The translations under genes and the position numbers were made by a program. The notes beneath the pieces were generated by a model. That model saw nothing but the letters and a program-made list of their open reading frames with translations, did not search any database and had not been told where the DNA came from. From CAZVBV01 sp964578905 (lineage in GTDB: Bacteria; Patescibacteriota; Gracilibacteria; UBA4473): a stretch of 21,011 nt of DNA. Below are positions 6,931 through 12,783 of this stretch, one piece after another. The DNA is taken from positions 1 to 21,011 of the forward strand of contig CAZOER010000014.1 of the NCBI GenBank assembly GCA_964578905.1. Reading direction: 5' to 3'. Each line of letters starts with the position of its first letter. The stretch's first letter is position 1.

Positions 6931-6945
6931 TACGCGCGCGCGAGG
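6931..6945. repeat. CG-tract direct repeat, copy 2
   Basis: Identical 15 bp to 6699-6713. It lies 12 bp after the stop of the small gene and about 26 bp before the extended -10 promoter at 6971. Confidence 0.75.
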
Positions 6946-6970
6946 AAATACTTTAAAAATATTTTTTTCA

Positions 6971-7239
6971 TGCTATAGTGCGGGTGTTCTTTGGTGTTTC
7001 CAATAATTGGTTTTAAATCATTTAAGCTGCCACTGTGACCGCTGTTTGAGACCGAATATTGCCGTTTATTGACCCGACCGACAAGTCCGACAAGCCAGCC
7101 AATTGCCCGATTTATCCGTCCGATCAATCCTCCGCTTAATTCCGTTTTTTGTCTGCCGTTTCAGGTTGCCGCAAGAATTGTTAAAAGCTGGAAAATAAAA
7201 ACAAATCATTTGGGTTTTATTAAGACCCAAAGGCTTTTT
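6971..7239 (+). ncRNA. Candidate non-coding RNA or long leader of the recombinase operon
   Basis: The 356 bp between the small gene and the next start hold no convincing protein. An extended -10 promoter TG-C-TATAGT lies at 6971-6979, predicting a start near 6986. From 7039 to 7171 the plus strand carries 13 CCG triplets and is C-rich, in contrast with the AT-rich surroundings. At 7209-7231 TTTGGGT pairs with ACCCAAA around a 9-nt loop, then GGCTTTTTATCTTTT follows, a likely terminator. The unit could be a free RNA of about 250 nt or an attenuated leader for the genes from 7275. A minus-strand frame across 6921-7127 is judged spurious. Confidence 0.45.
7209..7239 (+). terminator. Intrinsic terminator before the recombinase operon
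   Basis: A 7-bp perfect stem (7209-7215 with 7225-7231) is followed by a T-rich run starting at 7235. It lies 36 bp before the 7275 start codon. Confidence 0.55.
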
Positions 7240-7274
7240 ATCTTTTAGAGTTTTTTCGTCTTGAGACGCTTGTT

Positions 7275-7496
7275 ATGGACTTTCGTATTACGATAGCAAA
7301 ATCAAAAAAACCTGATGAAATCGGGTCTTTTTGTGATACTAGCTATGAAAAATTCCGTACTAAAATTATGAAAAAAGGCAAAGAAGATTTAGAATTATTA
7401 CAGCTTACAAACGAGCAAAAAGAACTGTTTGTGAGGCAATTGTATAATTTAGGAAATCACTTCATTGATAGAGCTTTAGAGAAAAAAATAATATGA
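7275..7496 (+). CDS. Small protein coupled to the recombinase, unknown
   Basis: A 73-residue soluble, highly charged protein. It overlaps the recombinase start by 4 nt (ATGA at 7493-7496), so the two should be translated together. Secondary structure looks mostly helical (about residues 22-70, including EDLELLQLTNEQKELFVRQL). No cysteine cluster or known DNA-binding motif is visible. By position it may be an accessory factor, for example a directionality factor or a regulator of the recombinase; this is inferred only from coupling. Confidence 0.6.
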   Translation: MDFRITIAKSKKPDEIGSFCDTSYEKFRTKIMKKGKEDLELLQLTNEQKELFVRQLYNLGNHFIDRALEKKII

Positions 7497-9202
7497 CAAT
7501 TAGAGTACTTATTTATCCTCGAATTTCTACAACCAAGCAAACGCAGGGCGAAAGTGTCGAAGATCAAATAAAAGCGTGTACTCAGCTTGCAAAAAAAGAA
7601 GGGTATTCTACTAACGAAATCAAGATTTACAGAGAAACGGGATCTGGACGAAATGAACATCGCCCTGTATTTGAGAAAATGATTGATTACGCAAGAGAAA
7701 CCTCAAAGATAGAAAGAATTTATATATGGGATATTGATCGCCTAACAAGGGCGGGCGCTGGTCATTATTTACGGATAACAAAAGAACTTGATAAAATAGG
7801 CGTTGAGCTTGTAGACGTAGCAGGAGTCATACAAAGAAAAAGAAACTCTCTAGAGGGGACAGGAGGGGCTTTTGGTAAAGATTTTGAATATGACTGGAGC
7901 AATGCAAGTCCTAGTGAAGGTGCAGAAATACAGAAGGCACATGAGGCAGAAAATGAAGCTCGAAAAATATTGCTTCGTACGATAAAGCCTCAGATCGGAA
8001 ATATTCAAAAAGGTTATGAAGCACGTGGAGCAAATTACGGCTTTAGAAATAGCAAAATAAGGATTGAGGAAACCGGAAAGAAAAAGACTATTCGAGAGAT
8101 AGTTCCCACAGAAGCTCAGTTTTTGAGAGAGATGTATGAATTAACTGTCAGGGCGGTGGATCCTCTGAAAATTTGTGAGAGGTTAAATAGAAAGGGGTTT
8201 AAAACGAGAGAACGGAATAAGTGGAATAAAGAGCACATACGTATTATTGGAAAGACGGGCGGTAATAAGCTCACTCCACGCAGAATGTGGGAACTTATTG
8301 AAAGTGTGTCTTACGCAGGGTTTAAATGTGAAAAGTGGACGTGGGGACATCTTGTAAAAGCTCAACATGCCCATATTGTTCCTTTGGATTTATGGAATAA
8401 AGCAAACCAACAAAAGTATAAAATCATTAAGAGCTCTACTTCTCCAAGTGGATGGCAATTATTAAATGTAAAGAAAGGAAAGAAACGCCTATACATGAAA
8501 GAAAATCCTGAATACCGTTTCAAAAAGTTGATACGTTGTTCTGAATGTCAAAAACCTCTTAAAGGAAGTGCTTCCAAGGGGAAGTCAGGGAAGCGATTTC
8601 CGGCCTATCATTGTTCAAGAGGACACAAGAGGGTCTCTATGGGAGGAAAAGAGCTAGAAAGCCTTCTCAAGAAGCGTTTGAGCGGTATGATATTTGCTCC
8701 TCCCTTTGCAAATCTTTTAGAACTGGGAATTAAAGAACTTTGGCTCATGCAATTGCGGACACTTAATCAAGAACTCATAAATTCAGGGGAACAAATTAAC
8801 GAACTAAGAGAAAAGGCGAAAACAATCTCGAACAAGATTGATCTTCTTTCAAACCCTGACTTGATAAAACAAAAAGAATTAGACTATGAAGATATTGTGA
8901 ATGAGATTAAAACTCTTGAAGGAGAACGGAATAAAAAAGAGTACACAGAAAAGGATGTAATCAAGATTATGAAGTATGTTCGACACTTTGTGGAACACCT
9001 TGATGAATTAGTTCTTGGAGCTGATGATCAAGCACTTTTGCAAGGATTTTGGGAATTGATATTTGAAGAAACTCCAACGCTTGAAGCGATCAAGAGTGGA
9101 ACACTCAAAATATCCCCTGTTATTCAGCTTAAAGAGACATTCGAAAAGAATGAAAATGCTTTGGTAGCGCCAAGGGGAATCGAACCCCTGTTGCAGGAAT
9201 GA
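7493..9202 (+). CDS. Large serine recombinase (site-specific integrase)
   Basis: A 569-residue integrase that should catalyse strand exchange between attP on the element and attB in tRNA-Glu. The N-terminal resolvase domain (about 1-150) has Y-P-R-I-S-T with catalytic Ser12 and Arg10, QGESVEDQ, and the DRLTR motif. The recombinase domain (about 190-320) follows, then a zinc ribbon with CSEC and YHCSRGH (about 345-385; the last ligand may be His), and a coiled-coil segment (about 410-490). The final residues VAPRGIEPLLQE are translated from the antisense of the tRNA-Glu gene, so this tail exists only in the integrated state. The start overlaps the upstream small gene by 4 nt. Confidence 0.93.
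   Translation: MTIRVLIYPRISTTKQTQGESVEDQIKACTQLAKKEGYSTNEIKIYRETGSGRNEHRPVFEKMIDYARETSKIERIYIWDIDRLTRAGAGHYLRITKELDKIGVELVDVAGVIQRKRNSLEGTGGAFGKDFEYDWSNASPSEGAEIQKAHEAENEARKILLRTIKPQIGNIQKGYEARGANYGFRNSKIRIEETGKKKTIREIVPTEAQFLREMYELTVRAVDPLKICERLNRKGFKTRERNKWNKEHIRIIGKTGGNKLTPRRMWELIESVSYAGFKCEKWTWGHLVKAQHAHIVPLDLWNKANQQKYKIIKSSTSPSGWQLLNVKKGKKRLYMKENPEYRFKKLIRCSECQKPLKGSASKGKSGKRFPAYHCSRGHKRVSMGGKELESLLKKRLSGMIFAPPFANLLELGIKELWLMQLRTLNQELINSGEQINELREKAKTISNKIDLLSNPDLIKQKELDYEDIVNEIKTLEGERNKKEYTEKDVIKIMKYVRHFVEHLDELVLGADDQALLQGFWELIFEETPTLEAIKSGTLKISPVIQLKETFEKNENALVAPRGIEPLLQE
9162..9181. repeat. Right attachment site (attR) within tRNA-Glu
   Basis: Near-identical to 2974-2993 (one mismatch). 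It covers the encoded CCA, the acceptor 3' strand and part of the T-arm of the tRNA, so integration leaves the tRNA functional. Confidence 0.8.
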
Positions 9203-9236
9203 GAATCCTGTGTCCTAACCACTAGACGATGGCGCC
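9162..9236 (-). tRNA. tRNA-Glu (anticodon CUC)
   Basis: The minus strand folds into a full cloverleaf. The acceptor is GGCGCCA with TGGCGCT (one G-U), the D-stem GTCT/GGAC, the anticodon stem CAGGA/TCCTG with loop TTCTCAT giving anticodon CTC, and the T-stem AGGGG/CCCCT with TTCGATT. Discriminator A and CCA are encoded. It charges Glu for GAG codons. The 3' end is the integration target of the neighbouring element. Confidence 0.95.
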
Positions 9237-9250
9237 ATAAGAACGGGTAG

Positions 9251-9278
9251 ATTGTGCAAATTTTTTGAAATATTTCAA
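9251..9278 (-). promoter_or_regulatory. tRNA-Glu promoter within a perfect palindrome
   Basis: On the minus strand TTGAAA (9278-9273) and CACAAT (9256-9251) are 16 bp apart, giving a start about 8 nt before the tRNA. The -35 box is part of the perfect 14-bp palindrome TTGAAATATTTCAA (9265-9278), which also presents TTGAAA on the plus strand toward the oxidoreductase gene. Confidence 0.5.
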
Positions 9279-9312
9279 CTTTTTGTTACTCTTCTTTCCC
9301 ATGAAGTTTCCC

Positions 9313-9921
9313 ATGAAGAAAATTGTGATCGTTACCGCGCACCCAGAAAAAGAGAGTCTCTGTCATGCAAATGCAGACGCTGTCGAGAAAGGGGTGAAGA
9401 AGCAAGGGTTTGAGGTGGTGCGATTTGAAGCGCATGATTTTGAGGCACTAAAAGACAATCCACTGAAGCACGGATTCCCTGAGCACTTCACGGCTCCACG
9501 AGATGCGATGGTGGACGCTCACGCAATTGTCTTTTGTTCACCGATGTGGAACTTTGGCGCACCCGGTCCTTTGAAATCTTTCTTGGACGGTGTAGTGCAA
9601 TCGAAGTATTTCTTTGAATTTGTACCAATCGAGTTTAATAAAAAAGCTGTTGAGAAATTTAATCTTGGTACAACGCTCCCAACCGCTGGCCCGAAGGGAC
9701 TTTTGAAAGCAAAGAAAGTTCTCGTGGTCTGCACAGCCGATGGTCCGATGTGGTATTACCGTCTCTTCCCAGGAAAGAACCACGTCTATCACCTCCTTAA
9801 ACACATCTTCAATTACTGTGGAATTAAGAAAGTTAATTTACAAAGCTTGGGGATGACGCGAAAACGAAGTGACAAAGAAATTCAAATGTGGTTTAAACAA
9901 CTCGAAGATTATAAATTTTAA
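9313..9921 (+). CDS. NAD(P)H-dependent oxidoreductase, flavodoxin-like fold
   Basis: A 202-residue member of the Flavodoxin_2 family (NQO/azoreductase type), which uses FMN or FAD to reduce quinones or azo compounds with NAD(P)H. The N-terminus KKIVIVTAHPEKESLCHA forms the first strand and phosphate-binding loop. FCSPMWNFGAPGPLKSFLDGV (about residues 74-94) is the family's substrate/flavin loop, and VLVVCTADGPMWYY (about 135-148) the third flavin-contact region. The start at 9313 fits the family; the ATG four codons upstream at 9301 is an alternative. The stop overlaps the ribE start by one base (TAATG), so enzyme and flavin synthesis are coupled in one transcript. The exact substrate cannot be read from sequence. 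Confidence 0.85.
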   Translation: MKKIVIVTAHPEKESLCHANADAVEKGVKKQGFEVVRFEAHDFEALKDNPLKHGFPEHFTAPRDAMVDAHAIVFCSPMWNFGAPGPLKSFLDGVVQSKYFFEFVPIEFNKKAVEKFNLGTTLPTAGPKGLLKAKKVLVVCTADGPMWYYRLFPGKNHVYHLLKHIFNYCGIKKVNLQSLGMTRKRSDKEIQMWFKQLEDYKF

Positions 9922-10487
9922 TGTTTACAGGAATCATTGAGCAGGTCGGGAAGATTCAAAAAATTGATGGAAACAAATTCACCATCGAGCATGCTTTTGA
10001 GGAATCGTTTAAAACTGGCGAATCGATTGCTGTGAATGGAGCGTGCATGACGGTACTTGAACAAACTCCCTCAACGTTTGTCATCGAGATGATGGAGGAG
10101 TCGCGGAACCGCACTGTGTTTGGTGATTCTGCGGAAGGAGATGCAGTGAACTTGGAACGATCCGCTCGGATCGGAGAAAGAAATTCTGGGCACAACGTAA
10201 CCGGACATATCGATCAGGTGGGTGAGATTTTGAAATTAGAAAAGATGTCCGATTACTGGATTTTCCGCATTGGAATAAAAAAAGAGAATGAAAAATTGAT
10301 CGTCGAAAAAGGATCAGTGGCAGTGGAAGGAATCTCGTTGACGGTGTCCGCGGAATACGAGCAATGGTTTGAAGTTTCCATTCTCCCCTACACGATGGAT
10401 GAGACCAATCTGCACGCAAAGAACGTGGGTGACTACGTGAATATTGAATTTGATATACTTGGTAAGTATCTTCTAAAAAATTCTTAA
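9921..10487 (+). CDS. ribE: Riboflavin synthase, alpha chain
   Basis: Catalyses dismutation of two 6,7-dimethyl-8-ribityllumazine molecules to riboflavin and 5-amino-6-ribitylamino-uracil in the cytoplasm. The 188-residue protein begins with the invariant MFTGIIEQVG and has the expected two lumazine-binding repeats: residues 1 to about 88 (with NGACMTV) and about 89 to 185 (with NVTGHIDQVGE and GISLTVS). It is slightly shorter than the usual 200 or so residues. It follows the flavodoxin-fold gene with TAATG overlap and precedes ribD by 106 bp, a gap filled by a palindromic repeat. No FMN riboswitch is seen upstream. ribBA and ribH are not in the window. Confidence 0.95.
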   Translation: MFTGIIEQVGKIQKIDGNKFTIEHAFEESFKTGESIAVNGACMTVLEQTPSTFVIEMMEESRNRTVFGDSAEGDAVNLERSARIGERNSGHNVTGHIDQVGEILKLEKMSDYWIFRIGIKKENEKLIVEKGSVAVEGISLTVSAEYEQWFEVSILPYTMDETNLHAKNVGDYVNIEFDILGKYLLKNS

Positions 10488-10496
10488 TATCCTTTT

Positions 10497-10582
10497 GTCA
10501 TTCTGAATTTATTTCAGAATCTGACTGTCAATTATGTACAATAACAACCGTTGGTTTGATGCTGAAACAAGTTCAGCATGAC
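10497..10582. repeat. Palindromic mosaic repeat, copy 1
   Basis: Architecture GTCAT - hairpin - spacer - hairpin - ATGAC. Hairpin 1 is TTCTGAA/TTCAGAA (10501-10507, 10513-10519) and hairpin 2 is GCTGAA/TTCAGC (10561-10566, 10572-10577). It fills the gap between ribE and ribD. Related copies lie at 12659-12728 and 16778-16847. Confidence 0.75.
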
Positions 10583-10593
10583 AAGATTAAAAA

Positions 10594-11598
10594 ATGGACT
10601 TCCTCGATCATGCCGTCAAAATCGCACAACAGGTGGATCCTCATCTCACCAGCCCTAATCCTCGCGTAGGATGCGTGGTTGTTCGTGATGGAGAGATTGT
10701 GTCGGAAGGCGTTCATGAGAAATTTGGAGGACCGCATGCGGAGGTCTCCGCGCTGGATACGTATCCCAAAGGATACGTATCCGAATGTGAAATCTACCTC
10801 ACGCTTGAACCCTGCGACCATTTCGATGGAAAGAAGACCCCGTCTTGCGCTGACCTCTTGATCGAAGTGAAACCGAAGAAAGTCATCATCGGCTGTCTCG
10901 ATCCTAAGTTTAACGGACAGAGTGTGGAGAAGTTACGAAACGCAGGAATTGATGTAGAAGTCGTGAATCATGAGAAGAGTGGATTATTGAACATATTTTT
11001 TGTTCAATCTTTTAGACAGAAGCGTCCCTACCTCACATTGAAGTTGGCGCAGAGTTTAGACGGAAAAATATTCCATTCAAACCCGGGTTCAAAGAACCCA
11101 GAACCCGGGTTTATTTCTAATTCAAAATCAAGGAATCTCGTCCACCAGCTCCGTGCTGAGTACCGCGCAATCCTCACAACGACGGAAACCGTACGCATCG
11201 ATGATCCATTGCTGAACGTTCGATTAGAAAACTTCCACCGACCGTTTTCAAACCCTGATCTCATCGTTCTTGGTGACAGACCAGTAAATGAGAAGGCGAA
11301 AATTTTTACAATCGATGATCGAGAAGTACACACATTTCCCAATCAAGATTTGAAAAAAACGCTTGAAAAATGTTACGCACAAGGCATTGATTCGATCCTC
11401 ACTGAATGTGGGGCCCAGATGTGCACGAAGCTCCTTCAAGAAGGGCTGGTAAATGAAATCATTCTCTTCACCGCACCGCGCATTGCGGGCACAGGAAAAA
11501 GCACATTCACCGATGAAGTGTCACTTGAAAATTTTACACTCATCGAAACAAAAGAATTAGATAGCGATGTGATGATGCGATACACTCTCTCCCGATGA
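10594..11598 (+). CDS. ribD: Bifunctional riboflavin biosynthesis deaminase/reductase
   Basis: Deaminates 2,5-diamino-6-ribosylamino-4(3H)-pyrimidinone 5'-phosphate and then reduces the ribosyl side chain with NADPH. The 334-residue protein has the cytidine-deaminase-like zinc site HAE (His48, Glu50) and PC-x10-C (Cys74, Cys85; the spacing is two longer than usual), then the reductase domain from about residue 146 (LTLKLAQSLDGKI, then RAEYRAILTTTETVRIDDP). Two perfect hairpins sit in frame at 10755-10782 and 11079-11112, encoding surface-loop segments LDTYPKGYVSE and NPGSKNPEPGF. It is translationally coupled to the transporter gene (ATGA at 11595-11598). Confidence 0.93.
   Translation: MDFLDHAVKIAQQVDPHLTSPNPRVGCVVVRDGEIVSEGVHEKFGGPHAEVSALDTYPKGYVSECEIYLTLEPCDHFDGKKTPSCADLLIEVKPKKVIIGCLDPKFNGQSVEKLRNAGIDVEVVNHEKSGLLNIFFVQSFRQKRPYLTLKLAQSLDGKIFHSNPGSKNPEPGFISNSKSRNLVHQLRAEYRAILTTTETVRIDDPLLNVRLENFHRPFSNPDLIVLGDRPVNEKAKIFTIDDREVHTFPNQDLKKTLEKCYAQGIDSILTECGAQMCTKLLQEGLVNEIILFTAPRIAGTGKSTFTDEVSLENFTLIETKELDSDVMMRYTLSR
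10755..10782. repeat. In-frame palindromic hairpin in ribD, first
   Basis: GGATACGTATCC, itself a palindrome, occurs twice (10755-10766 and 10771-10782) around CAAA. The pair forms a 12-bp stem with a 4-nt loop inside the deaminase domain. Confidence 0.85.
11079..11112. repeat. In-frame palindromic hairpin in ribD, second
   Basis: AAACCCGGGTTC (11079-11090) and GAACCCGGGTTT (11101-11112) form a perfect 12-bp stem. Both arms contain the palindrome AACCCGGGTT. It lies just after the first strand of the reductase domain. Confidence 0.85.
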
Positions 11599-12296
11599 AC
11601 GAAATTCTTTTTCTCGGTTTCTCGGCCTTTCTTCTCGGACTCGGACTCACGGCTTTTCGATTTGGGAAGATGTACATCTTCATTCTTATCGCGGTGTACA
11701 GCATCTTGATGAACATCTTTGTCTTGAAGCAATTCACACTGTTTGGATTTGTCGTCACCGGGGGAAATGCACTCTATGGATCGATGTTCTTGCTGACCGA
11801 TATCTTGTCGGAACACTATGGGAAAAAAGAAGCCTTCAAAGCCGTCATCGTTGGGTTTCTGACCTCAGCCGTCTTTGTCGTTGCGACGCAGGTACTGCTC
11901 GCCTTCGGTCCGAATGCATTTGATTTTGCACACCCATCACTGGAAACATTATTCTCCGTCACACCGAGAATTCTGCTTGGATCAATGTTGGCATATGCGA
12001 TTGCGCAGAGCTTCGATGTCTGGGCGTTTACAAAAATCAAACAATGGACGGGAGATAAATTCCTCTTTCTCCGAAACAACGGATCAACGTTGATTTCCCA
12101 AGCAATCGACACACTCATCTTCACCGCGGTTGGACTGACAACATTTTCATGGCTTCCTTTTGAAGGCGTGATCTCAACAGAAATTTTCTGGTCTGTGGCA
12201 ATTGCGACCTACATTATCAAAGTCGTGGTCGCGTTTATCGACACACCATTCTTGTATTTGAGTTACTGGGTGAAGAAGTTTAAGACTCAGGCTTAG
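11595..12296 (+). CDS. yhhQ: Queuosine precursor transporter, YhhQ/DUF165 family
   Basis: A 233-residue inner-membrane protein with about six hydrophobic helices, matching the YhhQ (Vut_1, DUF165) family that imports queuosine precursors for tRNA modification. The family marks are LTDILSEHYGKKEA after the second or third helix, DVWAFTKIKQWTG, and LRNNGSTLISQAIDTLIF. It starts within the ribD stop (4-nt overlap), so it is co-expressed with the riboflavin genes; a functional link is not obvious. Its last 17 bp overlap the end of the minus-strand gene at 12280-12606. A salvage transporter suits a bacterium that depends on outside nutrients. Confidence 0.88.
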   Translation: MNEILFLGFSAFLLGLGLTAFRFGKMYIFILIAVYSILMNIFVLKQFTLFGFVVTGGNALYGSMFLLTDILSEHYGKKEAFKAVIVGFLTSAVFVVATQVLLAFGPNAFDFAHPSLETLFSVTPRILLGSMLAYAIAQSFDVWAFTKIKQWTGDKFLFLRNNGSTLISQAIDTLIFTAVGLTTFSWLPFEGVISTEIFWSVAIATYIIKVVVAFIDTPFLYLSYWVKKFKTQA

Positions 12297-12606
12297 CTTT
12301 ATCAATTTCTGTTTCTACTTTTTGCTTTGTATCTTTAGCAGGATCAAAACACAATATTGCGCGTGCCTCTTTTAAAAATGATTCTGTTTCTTTTCTTTCT
12401 GCCACATTCACCCCTACCCGCATATCAAGTCGAAACTCAACAGCATCAAGAAGTCTTAAAAAATCTGTTTTTTTTGTGGGATGAACTCGTTTTTCTTTCC
12501 CTTCAAGTCGTTCAAGTTGCTGTCTCATGTCCAACTTCCATTCTTCAAGTGCTTCCCCAATCAAAAGCCCTTCATTGTTTTTAGAATTTTCTAATTCGTC
12601 ACTCAT
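12280..12606 (-). CDS. Hypothetical protein, soluble, helical
   Basis: A 108-residue acidic protein starting M-S-D-E-L-E-N-S. The ATG at 12606 is chosen because AGGAG lies just before it on the minus strand, one of the few good ribosome-binding sites in the window; a GTG nine codons upstream is the alternative. The sequence predicts long helices (about 20-85) rich in Glu, Lys and Leu and has a single Cys. No domain is recognised. It converges on the YhhQ gene and overlaps its end by 17 bp. Low-complexity charge and isolation make the function unknown. Confidence 0.6.
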   Translation of the reverse strand: MSDELENSKNNEGLLIGEALEEWKLDMRQQLERLEGKEKRVHPTKKTDFLRLLDAVEFRLDMRVGVNVAERKETESFLKEARAILCFDPAKDTKQKVETEIDKAKPES

Positions 12607-12658
12607 TAGCTCCTCTTCTAGTACAAACTCCACATAAAGTCAATCATTCATTTCCCCC

Positions 12659-12728
12659 TCATCCTTTAGCTTGACTAAAGGATCCAGTCTTTTCTCCCGC
12701 TGGATCCTCTAATTAAATTAGAGGATGA
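12659..12728. repeat. Palindromic mosaic repeat, copy 2
   Basis: TCATCC - hairpin - GGATCCAG - spacer - CTGGATCC - hairpin - GGATGA. Hairpin 1 is CCTTTAG/CTAAAGG and hairpin 2 CCTCTAATT/AATTAGAGG. The whole unit is an imperfect palindrome with two side hairpins. It lies between the hypothetical gene and the guaA promoter. Confidence 0.8.
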
Positions 12729-12746
12729 AGAGAGTGTGGGACCCAG

Positions 12747-12774
12747 TTGAACATTCCCTCTTTTCCCTTATAAT
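12747..12774 (+). promoter_or_regulatory. guaA promoter, leaderless
   Basis: TTGAAC (12747-12752) and a perfect TATAAT (12769-12774) are 16 bp apart. The -10 ends 9 nt before the guaA ATG, so the 5' untranslated region would be only about 0-4 nt. Confidence 0.8.
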
Positions 12775-12783
12775 GACTGCACA

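Larger units (their letters stand above)
2974..9181. mobile_element. Integrated element in the 3' end of tRNA-Glu, serine-recombinase type
   Basis: A block of about 6.2 kb lies between two 20-bp direct repeats with one mismatch (2974-2993 and 9162-9181). The right copy is the 3' end of an intact tRNA-Glu gene and the left copy is an orphan fragment, the usual result of site-specific integration into a tRNA gene. The recombinase gene sits at the tRNA end, as is typical. Cargo consists of an AAA ATPase, a zinc-ribbon/deoxyribosyltransferase-like protein, two short membrane proteins, two small unknown proteins and two candidate RNAs. The block appears more AT-rich than its flanks. No replication or conjugation gene is visible, so it may be a non-autonomous or defence-type integrative element. 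Confidence 0.8.

Noticed and set aside
6921..7127. Minus-strand frame through the CCG-rich region, rich in Gly and Arg
   Set aside because: Starts at a TTG, runs across the CG repeat and the extended -10 box, and the CCG spacing is not a multiple of three. Treated as a shadow of the non-coding region.
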